From an uncultured Glaciecola sp. (lineage in GTDB: Bacteria > Pseudomonadota > Gammaproteobacteria > Enterobacterales > Alteromonadaceae), in assembly GCF_937770335.1 (NCBI RefSeq), contig NZ_CALJHY010000011.1:1-64000 (forward strand): a stretch of 64,000 bases of DNA, given 5' to 3'. Below the pieces are notes generated by a model. The model ran no database searches. It was not told the origin of the DNA and saw nothing but the letters and a program-made list of their open reading frames with translations. Both the position numbers and the translations under genes were made by a program. Below, piece after piece: positions 1 to 9,221 of the stretch; positions within the stretch are counted from its first letter, which is position 1; every line of letters begins with the position of its first letter.

Positions 1-92
1 ACCTGAACACGTTTCATTTGAAAAAAACCGTTAAAAACCGTATCTTCAGCCAGTATTTTTACATCAGCATTACCGTACTGTAATTGTTTCAT
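1..92 (-). CDS. nudF: ADP-ribose pyrophosphatase NudF, N-terminal fragment
   Basis: The first 30 codons of a minus-strand gene start at the ATG at 92-90 and run off the left edge. An AGAGGA ribosome-binding sequence lies just upstream of the ATG. The visible protein begins MKQLQYGNADVKILAEDTVF and continues NGFFKMKRV. This resembles the start of E. coli NudF, where a DVEIIARETLYRGFF stretch precedes the Nudix domain. The family hydrolyses ADP-ribose to AMP and ribose-5-phosphate. nudF divergent from tolC is the usual order in enteric and related gammaproteobacteria, which supports the call. The catalytic Nudix box lies outside the window, so activity cannot be judged. Confidence 0.7.
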   Translation of the reverse strand, partial: MKQLQYGNADVKILAEDTVFNGFFQMKRVQ

Positions 93-280
93 TCTGATCC
101 TCTTTGGCACTTTTTAACTAAAGTAAACGATGCAGTGCTGAAATTCAGCATAAAAATAACATTCTGTTACACTTAGTGGTTATATGTAACAACCATTCAT
201 TATGTTTAAAGGCATGAATGTCCTTACACTTGATGCAATAGAAAAGCTCAATGTAAAAATACTATTTTTAAGGTCATTTT
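93..280. promoter_or_regulatory. divergent nudF/tolC promoter region
   Basis: This AT-rich 188-bp spacer separates two divergent starts and must hold promoters for both. A Shine-Dalgarno AAGG lies just upstream of the tolC ATG at 281. A TTGATG at about 229 could be a tolC -35 element, but no convincing -10 sits at standard spacing, so no exact promoter is called. Confidence 0.4.
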
Positions 281-1638
281 ATGAAGAAAACGCTACTTTC
301 ACTATTTATTGGTTGTAGTCTCACTGCATCCGTATTAGCAGACGACTTATCTCAAGTTTATCAACTTGCACTACAAAATGATCCTATTATTAACCGAGCA
401 AAGGCTGACAAAGAGCTCGCATATAGTGGCATAGCGTTGAGCAGATCCAACCTGCTTCCTCAGCTTTCGGGTGCCATTTCTTACTCCCTAAGCTCTGGTG
501 ACCAAGTTTTCACAACTGCAGACGGCTTTGGCACAATCGATTCTGAATCTGACACACTCAGCATGGGATTAGATTTACGTATGTCTATTTACGACCATGC
601 CAACTGGGTTGGTATGGACAGAGCAGAAAAAGTAGCGCAACAAGGTGATGCAAACCTAGCTTCAGCTTTACAATTACTTATCGTTCGCGTCACCAATGCC
701 TATCTTGCGGTACTAAGAGAGCAAGACAGTGTCGAATTCGTGAAAGCTGAATTGCGAGCTATTGAGCGTCAACTTGAGCAAACTAAGCAGCGATTTGAGG
801 TCGGTCTAACGGCTATTACAGACGTTCATGAGGCTCAAGCTAACTTCGATAACACGGTTGCACGCCAAATCCGAGCTGAAAATCAGTTAGAGTTACGATT
901 AGAAGAGTTACGCGAAATTACAGGTAAGTACCATAAAGATATTTCGGTTTTGGATACAAGTTTATTCTCTGCGACACAGCCGGCTCCGGAAAAAGTAGGC
1001 GATTGGTTGAAATTGGCAGAAGACTCTAATTTTGATTTATTAATACAACGATTCGCCAAAGATATTGCAATGGAAGATATTGCATCTGCAAAGGCTGGCC
1101 ATTATCCAACATTAGGACTATCGGCTTCCCTTAGCAGAGTTGACCGAACTACGGAACGTCAAGGTACAGCTTCGATTGAATTTCCAACGTTAAATAGTCA
1201 ATCGTTAGGTTTAAGCTTGAGCATACCGATCTACCAAGGGTGGCCGCGTGAACACAAACACAGACCAAGCGCGCAGTCGCTACGTGATTGCTAGTGAAAA
1301 TCTAGAACTGGTCTACCGTCAAACTGTGCGTTCAGTAAGAAGTTCTTACAACGACGTAAAAGCGGCAGTTTCTACAATTCGAGCCTTAGAGCAATCAGTC
1401 GTATTCTGCCGATAGTGCATTAAAAGCCACAGAAGCTGGTTTTGATGTAGGAACAAGAACAATTGTAGACGTATTAAATAGTACAAGAAACTTGTTTGAT
1501 GCAAGACGCAACTTAGCAGATGCTCGTTACAGTTTCATTTCAGCAATAATAAATCTCAAGCGTGCAGCAGGCACACTTACTGAAGATGATTTATTAGCTG
1601 TAAACCGTGTCATGAAGCCTAAAAAACAGGCGATGTAA
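281..1638 (+). pseudogene. tolC: TolC-family outer membrane efflux protein with two frameshifts
   Basis: TolC forms the trimeric outer-membrane channel for type I secretion and tripartite drug efflux. The reading frame opens with a signal peptide (MKKTLLSLFIGCSLTASVLA) and the first TolC repeat. It leaves frame at 1238-1240, where GGG replaces an expected GG. The next segment, GGRVNTNTDQARSRYVIA onwards, is in the second frame. A second extra base, a T at 1404-1405, restores the third frame for SADSALKATEAGFDVGTRT through to MKPKKQAM and the stop at 1636-1638. Removing both bases gives about 451 residues, the normal TolC length, with no other lesion. Both lesions are +1 in short homopolymers, so sequencing error is as likely as real decay. 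The neighbour nudF matches the conserved order. A strong terminator follows. Confidence 0.85.
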
Positions 1639-1665
1639 AACTAAGCGATGTGGTAAATTAACATT

Positions 1666-1705
1666 AAAAAAAAGCGGTCGTCTAATTTAAGACTGCCGCT
1701 TTTTT
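1666..1705. terminator. bidirectional intrinsic terminator after tolC
   Basis: An A-rich run leads into a GCGGTCGTCT / AGACTGCCGC stem with a short AATTTA loop, followed by six T. The run of eight A on the left gives a U tract on the other strand, so it can also end transcripts from the minus-strand channel gene. Confidence 0.85.
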
Positions 1706-1766
1706 ATTATCGACCCCCACCCAATAGATTTTTTTACTGACGACAATTCTTTGTTAGCCTAAATTA

Positions 1767-1780
1767 CCCCCCCCCCCCCC
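1767..1780. repeat. 14-bp poly-C homopolymer
   Basis: Fourteen consecutive C residues lie between the tolC terminator and the stop of the ion channel gene. The tract is outside any reading frame. It is striking in AT-rich DNA and is a slippage-prone site, so its length may be uncertain. Confidence 0.9.
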
Positions 1781-1834
1781 TATCCTTTTAATAAGTAATT
1801 AACTCGGTATGGCTTGTGCTAATTGGCGAAGCGA

Positions 1835-2632
1835 CTACTTCTTGTCCCTATCAATCAATATTTGAATCTGCCCCCTGATATCTTTAATCTGATCTTGTAG
1901 TTCATTCATCGAGGGCTCTGACTTCAGACGTTCTTTATGCATTTCCTCATCCATTACGCCAACGACAATGCCTATCACCATATTCAAGAAGGCAAACGCA
2001 GTGAAAAATATGAAGGTCATATAATATATCCAACTCATTGGATATATTTCCATAGTTTCATACTGAATGTCGGTCCAATCTTCAAAGGTCATCACTCTAA
2101 ATAAAGTCAGCATTGAAATCGCAATATTACCCCATAGAACAGAATTAATATCTTGAAACAGGAAGCTCCCAACAGCAGCGTAAATATAAAAAATAATAAA
2201 CATTAACAAGACAACGTAACCCAACCGAGGCAACGCTTGTAACAACGAATTAATAAGTATTCTTAGTTCTGGAATAATTGAAATCATACGCAATACCCGA
2301 AAGATTCTGATCAATCGTGCAAGTAATGCCATTTCAGATTCATTGATTGGAATTAGACTAATGATAACGACTATTGTGTCAAAAATATTCCAGCCAGATT
2401 TAAAGAAATCTTTTTTATTTTCTTCAGATAAAAACCTGACTGTTATTTCAAATAAGAAAAATAAAGTAATAAATACATCAAGATACCTAGTGACTAGTAA
2501 CGACGTTTCTGACAAGTCATATGTTTTTGCACCAATCTCTAACGCAGAAATAATAATGACAGTAATAACAAAAAATTCGAAATACCTGTTTTGTTTTAAA
2601 TCAAACAGGCCTTTGCGGATGGATTCGAACAT
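1835..2632 (-). CDS. voltage-gated cation channel, NaChBac-like ion transporter
   Basis: This 265-residue protein has the architecture of a bacterial single-domain voltage-gated channel, which acts as a tetramer in the inner membrane. Segments S1-S3 fall at about 18-38, 45-70 and 80-98. S4 has regularly spaced arginines (RLIRIFRVLRM, about 106-116). S5 is at about 137-160, the pore loop carries TFEDWT at 182-187, and S6 is at about 200-226. The C-terminal tail from about 235 is charged and likely a coiled coil. NaChBac has TLESW at the filter, and the acidic filter here predicts Na+ or mixed cation selectivity, which is inference. The gene stands alone, with its stop close to the poly-C tract. 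The physiological role in this host is unknown; related channels have been linked to pH homeostasis and motility. Confidence 0.85.
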   Translation of the reverse strand: MFESIRKGLFDLKQNRYFEFFVITVIIISALEIGAKTYDLSETSLLVTRYLDVFITLFFLFEITVRFLSEENKKDFFKSGWNIFDTIVVIISLIPINESEMALLARLIRIFRVLRMISIIPELRILINSLLQALPRLGYVVLLMFIIFYIYAAVGSFLFQDINSVLWGNIAISMLTLFRVMTFEDWTDIQYETMEIYPMSWIYYMTFIFFTAFAFLNMVIGIVVGVMDEEMHKERLKSEPSMNELQDQIKDIRGQIQILIDRDKK

Positions 2633-2666
2633 AAAATTGAAACCGACTTAGTAGGTGGTTAATAGA

Positions 2667-2687
2667 GGCACTACTGAATGTAGTGCC
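2667..2687 (-). terminator. hairpin downstream of prsT
   Basis: A perfect 8-bp stem, GGCACTAC / GTAGTGCC, with a 5-nt loop lies 13 bp after the stop of the minus-strand TPR gene. The tail is only weakly U-rich, so termination may be inefficient. Confidence 0.5.
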
Positions 2688-2699
2688 CGGTTGTTAGTA

Positions 2700-5525
2700 T
2701 TAAAAGCCGTATTGCGCTTTTAATTCAACTAACCTTGCATTTGATTGTGGCAAAGAAAGCGTGCGAGATTCGAGTCTGCGCTCTGCAATCATCTTACTGT
2801 CGTTGATTAACAAAGTTTCGATGTAATTTAAGAATATTTCTTCATTCTGCACATCTTCATTCATGACTCTATTATAAGCTTCTAATGCTTCTTCCGGTTT
2901 ATTTTGACGAACCAATATCTGTGCATAAGTATCGACAGTTGCTGCGTGATTTGGCTTTAAATCAAACGCACGTTTTGCAAACCCAAAGGCATCGCTTAGT
3001 TTATTTTCCTCCATCAACAAGTAGGCCAAGTTATTTAGAACGACAAAGTTGTTTTGATTTAACTCTAACGCATCCTCATATTTCGCAATTGCAGATTTTT
3101 TATCTTTACCCATCTCTTTTTCTGCTAGCATCATAAGTGCACCGAGGTCTTTAGGCTTGCTAGCAGAATAGGTTGCTAATAATTCGTAGGATTTATCAGT
3201 TTGCTCAGTTAGGTCATACGCCATAACAAGTACCTGTAAATTCTTCAAATTTTGATTTGCATTAAAGGCAGCTTCAGCGTCGTCAACGGCATCAACAGGG
3301 TTTTTCTCGGTCAACTTAATTCGCGCCATAACACCGCGAACGAAAGGTAGTTGCTGCACTTCTTCAGTAAATCCACCGATGACTAACCTAGCACTTTCAC
3401 TATCACCAGTCATGACATGAAAATAGCTTTGCAGAACTTCGATCTGAATATCATCTCTAGCATTTAAATAGCGCTTAGTGAGAGCTAAACCATCGCCGTA
3501 TTTGTTTTGGCTATCCAATAAGAGTAGTTGTCCAAGTGCCGCCTCACGGTTATTTGGAGCCAATTCAATCCAGGTTTCGTAATGAGCTTCAGCTTCGCTT
3601 ATCTTACCAGATTGTAATAATGAAAACCCTTTGCTTGGCCAAAATTCATTCGGTGCATTTTTATCAGCAGGGATAGCACTTAGCAATTCTAGGGCCTTAT
3701 CGAAACTAGATTCGCTAGCATGCATTCTTGCGGCTAAAATAACGAGGCTGATATTTCCTGGTGTCTTCTTCAGCTGCGCTAATGTTGGCTCCAAACCTTC
3801 GCTTGCGTTGCCTTGTTGCTGATTTATTGCAAAGTAAGCAGTCAATGAAGGTAAATAATCCGGCGATAACCCGATAATCTTCTTTAGCTTCATGGTAGCC
3901 GCATCTAACTTTTTATTGCGTATATCAAGGCCAACTAACGCCATATTTACTTTATTGTCGTTTGGCGCTAATGCAGAAGCACTTAAAAATTCAGCTTCGG
4001 CCTTGCTCAAATCATTTTTTCTTAGAGCCACTTCACCAGCCAACAGGAATCCTTGCGGATCATTACTTGCTTCTTTCTTCCAATCATCCGACAAAGCTTG
4101 TGCTTTTTCGAGTTGGTTGGTTGCGAGATAAGCCGTCGCTAAGGTTGTTTTTGCAGTCACCGATTCAGGTGACTTTGCTACCGCACTCTCCAAGTCCAGC
4201 ACACCATCAATGTTGTTGAGACTCAGTTTTAATACACCTAATCGAGTTAAATCAGCAGCAGTTTCACTGATATTTTCGACTCGTTCAACTAAAGCTTTGG
4301 CTTTCTTTGCTTCACCTGATTGCAGTAGTTCGTAACCTGCCGATGAAAATAATGTCGCATCAGCAGCTGTTAAACTATCTAATCGTTTTAATACTTCTGA
4401 TGCTTCTGTTGTCATTCCCGTTTGCAGTTGACTCGCCGCTAAAATGCGCAGCCCGGCGTGATTATCTGGCAAGGATCCCGCAATCATGGACAAATGCGAA
4501 ACTGCAGTGTCAAAGTCTCCTTGCTGAAAAGCGCTATAACCGGCAACCAACCTAGCAACTGGATCGTTACTACCGTTGCTAATTGCAACTTCAGAAAACT
4601 TCTGGGCATTTACAAAATCATTGTCTGCTGCGCGAATGACTCCTTTTAATTGATTCAATAGTGCATTTTGGTCATTGATATTCAATAGATGATCAACATG
4701 CACTTCAGCTTCTTCTGTTCTGTTTTGCTCAACCAACATATTCGCCAGTATAAAACGAATTTCATTATCATCTGGCGCTGCATTCACATACTGGGCATAA
4801 ACATCTGCGGCTTCTGTCATTTGTCCGCTTACTAGGTAAAGACGAGCTGTAACACTTAATACATCTTTATTAAGCGGTGCTTGTTTGCGCAATTCAATTG
4901 TTTTTTCCAGAGCCTCATCATTATTTTGTGTTAGTACTAAATCAAGGACACCAGCTAAGCCTTTGTAAACAGAAGCGGTATCCAACTGCATTAACTTTTT
5001 AATTAGTACCAAAGCTTCATCTGTTTTATTCAGTTGAATCAGAGACTGTGCCTTGTAATAGCCTACTTCAGATTTTTCTACAGAAGTTAGCTCCGCCATG
5101 TCATGTTCAATTTGCTCAAGCGCAGCATTTGCTCCCGTGCGTTGATAAGCTCTGGCGAGAAGAGGTATTGTCTTTGCAGGTGAATAACCCAGTTCCATCG
5201 CCCGATTGAGCTCTTTTTCTGCGGCTTGATAATTGTTTTGTCCTAAGTATAAATTACCCAGTTCAAAACGCGCCTCAGCCTGTTTAGGGTCCACTTGAAT
5301 TGCATTTTTAAGTTCAACAATAGCTGATTGTTGGTCACCATCCACAACAAACGCTTTGGCAGCAGAAATATGGTCCTCACTAGTTTTCTTTTGACAACCA
5401 CTCATACCGATTAGTGCCGTTAGCAAAAGTACTGCAATCGATATTCTCTTGATCGCTTTCGTCTTTGACAAAATGCGCTTGTTTGAATTGATGTTTTGCT
5501 TGCGATTATGATTGATGTTTTTCAT
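2700..5525 (-). CDS. prsT: PEP-CTERM/XrtA-associated TPR-repeat lipoprotein PrsT
   Basis: The protein of about 941 residues is a lipoprotein with tetratricopeptide repeats along almost its whole length. The basic N-terminus is followed by a hydrophobic stretch ending LLLTALIGMSGC, a lipobox, so it is predicted to be membrane-anchored and periplasmic. Repeats such as ELKNAIQVDPKQAEARFELG recur to the C-terminus. The opening motif (KAFVVDGDQQSAIVELKNAI) and the length fit the PrsT family, which accompanies exosortase/PEP-CTERM protein sorting and exopolysaccharide loci. No exosortase, PEP-CTERM substrate or polysaccharide gene is present here, so the gene is isolated from its usual partners. 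The ATG at 5525 was preferred to a GTG at 5537 because GGA lies at a reasonable distance upstream. A generic TPR lipoprotein is the alternative. Confidence 0.75.
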   Translation of the reverse strand: MKNINHNRKQNINSNKRILSKTKAIKRISIAVLLLTALIGMSGCQKKTSEDHISAAKAFVVDGDQQSAIVELKNAIQVDPKQAEARFELGNLYLGQNNYQAAEKELNRAMELGYSPAKTIPLLARAYQRTGANAALEQIEHDMAELTSVEKSEVGYYKAQSLIQLNKTDEALVLIKKLMQLDTASVYKGLAGVLDLVLTQNNDEALEKTIELRKQAPLNKDVLSVTARLYLVSGQMTEAADVYAQYVNAAPDDNEIRFILANMLVEQNRTEEAEVHVDHLLNINDQNALLNQLKGVIRAADNDFVNAQKFSEVAISNGSNDPVARLVAGYSAFQQGDFDTAVSHLSMIAGSLPDNHAGLRILAASQLQTGMTTEASEVLKRLDSLTAADATLFSSAGYELLQSGEAKKAKALVERVENISETAADLTRLGVLKLSLNNIDGVLDLESAVAKSPESVTAKTTLATAYLATNQLEKAQALSDDWKKEASNDPQGFLLAGEVALRKNDLSKAEAEFLSASALAPNDNKVNMALVGLDIRNKKLDAATMKLKKIIGLSPDYLPSLTAYFAINQQQGNASEGLEPTLAQLKKTPGNISLVILAARMHASESSFDKALELLSAIPADKNAPNEFWPSKGFSLLQSGKISEAEAHYETWIELAPNNREAALGQLLLLDSQNKYGDGLALTKRYLNARDDIQIEVLQSYFHVMTGDSESARLVIGGFTEEVQQLPFVRGVMARIKLTEKNPVDAVDDAEAAFNANQNLKNLQVLVMAYDLTEQTDKSYELLATYSASKPKDLGALMMLAEKEMGKDKKSAIAKYEDALELNQNNFVVLNNLAYLLMEENKLSDAFGFAKRAFDLKPNHAATVDTYAQILVRQNKPEEALEAYNRVMNEDVQNEEIFLNYIETLLINDSKMIAERRLESRTLSLPQSNARLVELKAQYGF

Positions 5526-5741
5526 TCTTCTGTCCACTTTTTATCCTACTCCCTTGTATTTTAACCTATTTTTGAAATAAAAAAACGAGGCTCAATTCAA
5601 TTAATTACGAGCTAACTCAGGTGGTTACGAACTAACCCACAGTAATGATGGTAAGTCATCACTAATTCTTATATAATTCTTTTTTTAGAAGGCTATCACA
5701 ACCCTTCAGCAATGCCCCCTTTCAGTCACTCAGGATACCCG

Positions 5742-7487
5742 ATGACCGACACTGTCGATGTTACATTTAAAGATTTAAATCTTCCAGCGCATTTATTACA
5801 AGCGTTAGAAAAAGTAGGCTATGAAAAGCCATCTCCAATACAAGCCAAGAGTATTCCACTTTTACTCGATGGTCGAGACCTTTTGGGCCAAGCCCAAACA
5901 GGTACTGGTAAAACAGCTGCTTTTGCGCTGCCAATGCTAGCCAATATTGACCCTGACGATAGCACTACACAACTTTTAGTACTAGCGCCAACGCGCGAAC
6001 TTGCTATTCAAGTTGCTGAAGCGTTTCAGGTTTATGCCAGCTTCTCGAAAAAAATTCGAGTACTGCCGGTATACGGTGGTCAGTCTTATGATAACCAGAT
6101 ACGCCAGCTCAAGCGCGGCGTGCAGGTTGTTGTAGGTACTCCGGGTCGAATTATCGATCATATAAAGCGTAAAACACTGAAGTTAGACAAACTTAGATTT
6201 TTGGTGCTCGACGAAGCCGATGAGATGTTGAGAATGGGTTTCATCGATGACGTTGAACTTATTCTAAGTCACGCACCTGCAGAGCGTCAAACAGCGTTAT
6301 TTTCTGCAACTATGCCTGACGCGATTAAGAAAATAACGAAACGTTATTTGAAGAATCCAGAACATATTAAAATCGAATCAACAGTTTCATCAGCAAGTAT
6401 GATCAAGCAGCGTTATTGCCAAGTTGCTGGCCATCACAAATTAGAAGCGCTCACCCGTATCATGGAAGTTGAAGAGTTCGACGGAATGATTATTTTTGTG
6501 CGTACGAAAACTGCTACGGTTGAATTAGCTGAAAAACTGATGGCTCGTGGATACGATGTTGAGCCTCTAAACGGTGATATTCCGCAAAATTCGCGTGAAA
6601 GAACTGTTGAGAAGTTGAAACGTGGTGATATTGATATTTTAGTCGCAACTGATGTTGTTGCTCGTGGTCTTGATGTTGAACGTGTCAGCCACGTTATTAA
6701 TTACGATATTCCATATGATACTGAGTCCTATGTTCACCGGATTGGTAGAACCGGACGCGCAGGAAGAACGGGTGATGCGATATTATTTATCTCTCATCGT
6801 GAAAAGCGTTTGTTGTTTGCAATTGAAAAAGCAACTAAACAACGTATCGAAAACATGGATATTCCTTCAATTACACAATTGAACGAATCACGTTTGGTGC
6901 GTTTCAAACAAAGTATTATCGAAGCGATGAATGATGAGTCAATTGAATCATACATTCCAATCGTAGAATCGATTATGGAAGAAACTGAAGCTTCTCCAGA
7001 TTTAATAATGGCCGCACTGGCTAAAGTTGCCCAAGGTAATGAGCCTTTATTATTGAAAGAATCTGACCGTCCTGATCTGCATAGCAAACCAACGTTTAAT
7101 GAGCGCAGTGACCATGGTGATCGTGATAACGGTAGAAGACAAGGTCGCAATGAACGCACTGAACGCGGCAAAAGTGACCGTAACGAAAGAAAACCTCGCC
7201 CAGCAAGAGGCGCAAGCACACCTGATGAAGGTATGCAGCGTTTCAGAATTGAAGTAGGTCATTCACATGGTGCGAAGCCAGGAAATATTGTTGGTGCAAT
7301 TGCTAACGAAGCTAACATCAGCAGTAAAAACATAGGTGCTATTGAAATCTATGACAACTTTACTACTGTCGATTTGCCGAAAAGTATGCCAAATGAAACG
7401 AAAGAAACGCTATCCAAAACACGGGTTGCGGGTCAACGCTTAAATATACGTGAATGGTCTGATACACCGCCAAAACGTAAAAGCTAA
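5742..7487 (+). CDS. deaD: DEAD-box ATP-dependent RNA helicase DeaD (CsdA)
   Basis: DeaD unwinds RNA duplexes during ribosome assembly and mRNA decay, especially in the cold. Visible motifs in order are the Q motif (GYEKPSPIQ), motif I AQTGTGKT, Ia PTRELA, DEAD, SAT, and the helicase C-terminal HRIGRTGRAGR. A basic, low-complexity RG/RN-rich stretch follows at roughly 450-500, then a DbpA-like RNA-binding domain (RFRIEVGHSHGAKPGNIVGA). The length of 581 residues and domain order separate it from the shorter RhlB, RhlE and SrmB. The ATG at 5742 is chosen because the protein then starts MTDTVDVTFKDLNL, like E. coli DeaD. An in-frame ATG at 5712 would add ten residues with no family support. The gene appears monocistronic and ends in a good terminator. 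Confidence 0.93.
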   Translation: MTDTVDVTFKDLNLPAHLLQALEKVGYEKPSPIQAKSIPLLLDGRDLLGQAQTGTGKTAAFALPMLANIDPDDSTTQLLVLAPTRELAIQVAEAFQVYASFSKKIRVLPVYGGQSYDNQIRQLKRGVQVVVGTPGRIIDHIKRKTLKLDKLRFLVLDEADEMLRMGFIDDVELILSHAPAERQTALFSATMPDAIKKITKRYLKNPEHIKIESTVSSASMIKQRYCQVAGHHKLEALTRIMEVEEFDGMIIFVRTKTATVELAEKLMARGYDVEPLNGDIPQNSRERTVEKLKRGDIDILVATDVVARGLDVERVSHVINYDIPYDTESYVHRIGRTGRAGRTGDAILFISHREKRLLFAIEKATKQRIENMDIPSITQLNESRLVRFKQSIIEAMNDESIESYIPIVESIMEETEASPDLIMAALAKVAQGNEPLLLKESDRPDLHSKPTFNERSDHGDRDNGRRQGRNERTERGKSDRNERKPRPARGASTPDEGMQRFRIEVGHSHGAKPGNIVGAIANEANISSKNIGAIEIYDNFTTVDLPKSMPNETKETLSKTRVAGQRLNIREWSDTPPKRKS

Positions 7488-7509
7488 GAGTTTCTGACAA
7501 CGAATTATC

Positions 7510-7535
7510 AAAGCCACTCTATGTGGCTTTTTTTT
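7510..7535 (+). terminator. deaD intrinsic terminator
   Basis: An 8-bp stem, AAAGCCAC / GTGGCTTT, with a TCTAT loop is followed by further T residues, 22 bp after the deaD stop. Confidence 0.9.
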
Positions 7536-7551
7536 GACCTAAATCCTGAAT

Positions 7552-7608
7552 AAAGACACACCTTGTTGCAGCGTTTATTTACTAGACAGTGTCAACAAAG
7601 ACACACCT
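7552..7608 (+). repeat. two copies of the AAAGACACACCT motif
   Basis: Exact copies sit at 7552-7563 and 7597-7608, in direct orientation 45 bp apart, between deaD and cysG. Both are followed by a TTGTTGCA or GTTGCA extension. The same 12-mer recurs up to 23.9 kb; see the findings. Confidence 0.85.
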
Positions 7609-7768
7609 GTTGCAAAAAATTCGCTTGTAATAAGTTATCAATCAAGCGGTTGTTAAATACTTTTAACTTTTTAAGTCCAAAATGAAATATTACCTTTAAA
7701 AATATTGTTATATTAGAATAAGGTTAACGTTCATAATCCACACTAGTCTTTCTGATAAGCGCGCACTA

Positions 7769-9172
7769 ATGAAATATTTCCCGATATTCGTCGATGCTGA
7801 ACACATCCATTGCCTTTTAGTTGGCGCGGGCGAAGTTGCTGCTAGAAAATGTGAACTGTTATTAAAGACTCCTGCAAGGGTTACCATCGTATCTCCTTGG
7901 GTCAGTGATACAGTTAAGCGCCTTGCAAACGAATCTGCTCAAGTCACTCTAATTGAAAGAAAGTTTGAAGACTCAGATATTGATGGTAAACAGATGATTT
8001 TTGTTGCTACCGATGATGCCTTGGTTAACAAGCACATCCACGACATAGCGCACGCGAAAAACATGCTTGTCAACGTAGTCGATAACACACCACTATGTAA
8101 ATTTATCACGCCGTCTATCGTCGACCGTTCACCTATCATTATCGCTATGAGCAGCGGTGGCGTCGCGCCTGTATTGCTGCGCTACATTCGTCAAAAATTA
8201 GAAAGTGTTATACCTGCCAATATTAGATTGTTAGGTGACTTTTCAGCGAAGTTCCGCAACACTGTAAAAGAAGCGCTTTCCTCGGTAACTGATAGACGCT
8301 ACTTTTGGGAAGAAGTGCTCGACGGTGATGTTGGTGAATCTATTCTGCAAGGAAACGATAAACTTGCAGAGCGACAATTCGATAAGGCACTCATTGCCTA
8401 CAAAAACGGAGATAAACCGGCAGGCCAAGTTTATTTAGTTGGCGCGGGTCCTGGAGATCCTGACCTACTAACGTTCCGAGCATTAAGATTGATGCAAAAA
8501 GCTGACGTTGTTGTTTATGACCGATTAGTCAGCCCGGAAATACTTGAACTCGTGCGCAGAGACGCAGAAAAAATTTATGTTGGGAAGGCACAAAGTAACC
8601 ATACAATACCACAAGAGGATATTAACGAACTACTAGCCAGGCAAGCCCTAGCTGGAAATCGAGTCGTGAGATTAAAAGGAGGCGACCCATTTGTATTTGG
8701 CCGCGGGGGAGAAGAAATTGAAACCCTCATTCAACATGGTGTTGATTTTCAAGTAGTCCCCGGCATTACAGCCGCTACGGGTGCTGCAAGCTATGCAGGT
8801 ATACCTTTGACGCATCGCGATCATGCCCAATCAGTGACATTTACGACTGGCCATTTGCGAGATGACACTATCAATTTAAATTGGCCAGCACTTGTTCAAC
8901 AAAATCATACCGTTGTATTTTATATGGGCCTGACTGGCTTACCTATTATTTGCGACAAACTTATTCAACATGGGATGTCCCCACAAATGCCTATTGCATT
9001 AGTGCAATCTGCAACACGAGAAAATCAGGAAGTTGTGACGGGAACTCTTGAGAATATTGTCAATAATCCGAAAGTGGCATTGTTAAAACCACCCACATTG
9101 ATTATTGTGGGTACTGTTGTTAATTTACATTCATCACTTAACTGGTTTTCACGAGGGAACGTAGACCAATAA
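7769..9172 (+). CDS. cysG: siroheme synthase CysG (dehydrogenase/ferrochelatase plus SUMT)
   Basis: This trifunctional enzyme converts uroporphyrinogen III to siroheme, the cofactor of sulfite and nitrite reductases. The N-terminal half (about 1-210) has the NAD-binding motif LLVGAGEVAARK and the precorrin-2 dehydrogenase/ferrochelatase fold. The C-terminal half (about 215-460) is a uroporphyrinogen-III methyltransferase with VYLVGAGPGDPDLLT, RLKGGDPFVFGRGGEE and VVPGITAATGAASYAGIPLT. The 467 residues match the full fused CysG length. The ATG at 7769 aligns with the family start (MKYFPIF, compare MDHLPIF), though the ribosome-binding site is weak. It stands alone, and no sulfite reductase or cys genes are adjacent. 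Two GACACACCT repeats lie in its upstream region. Confidence 0.93.
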   Translation: MKYFPIFVDAEHIHCLLVGAGEVAARKCELLLKTPARVTIVSPWVSDTVKRLANESAQVTLIERKFEDSDIDGKQMIFVATDDALVNKHIHDIAHAKNMLVNVVDNTPLCKFITPSIVDRSPIIIAMSSGGVAPVLLRYIRQKLESVIPANIRLLGDFSAKFRNTVKEALSSVTDRRYFWEEVLDGDVGESILQGNDKLAERQFDKALIAYKNGDKPAGQVYLVGAGPGDPDLLTFRALRLMQKADVVVYDRLVSPEILELVRRDAEKIYVGKAQSNHTIPQEDINELLARQALAGNRVVRLKGGDPFVFGRGGEEIETLIQHGVDFQVVPGITAATGAASYAGIPLTHRDHAQSVTFTTGHLRDDTINLNWPALVQQNHTVVFYMGLTGLPIICDKLIQHGMSPQMPIALVQSATRENQEVVTGTLENIVNNPKVALLKPPTLIIVGTVVNLHSSLNWFSRGNVDQ

Positions 9173-9221
9173 TCTTGTAAGGTTATTAAAATGCGACACA
9201 CTTACAGCGAAATAATCAATA

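Noticed and set aside
1767-1780. phase-variable switch at the poly-C tract
   Set aside because: The tract lies outside coding sequence and is downstream of both adjacent genes, so it cannot switch a frame.
2343-2651. 102-codon plus-strand frame opposite the cation channel
   Set aside because: It is antisense to a well-supported gene and shows no protein features.
6794-7262. minus-strand frames opposite deaD
   Set aside because: They mirror the RG-rich tail of DeaD in the antisense frame, with low-complexity residues and no ribosome-binding site.
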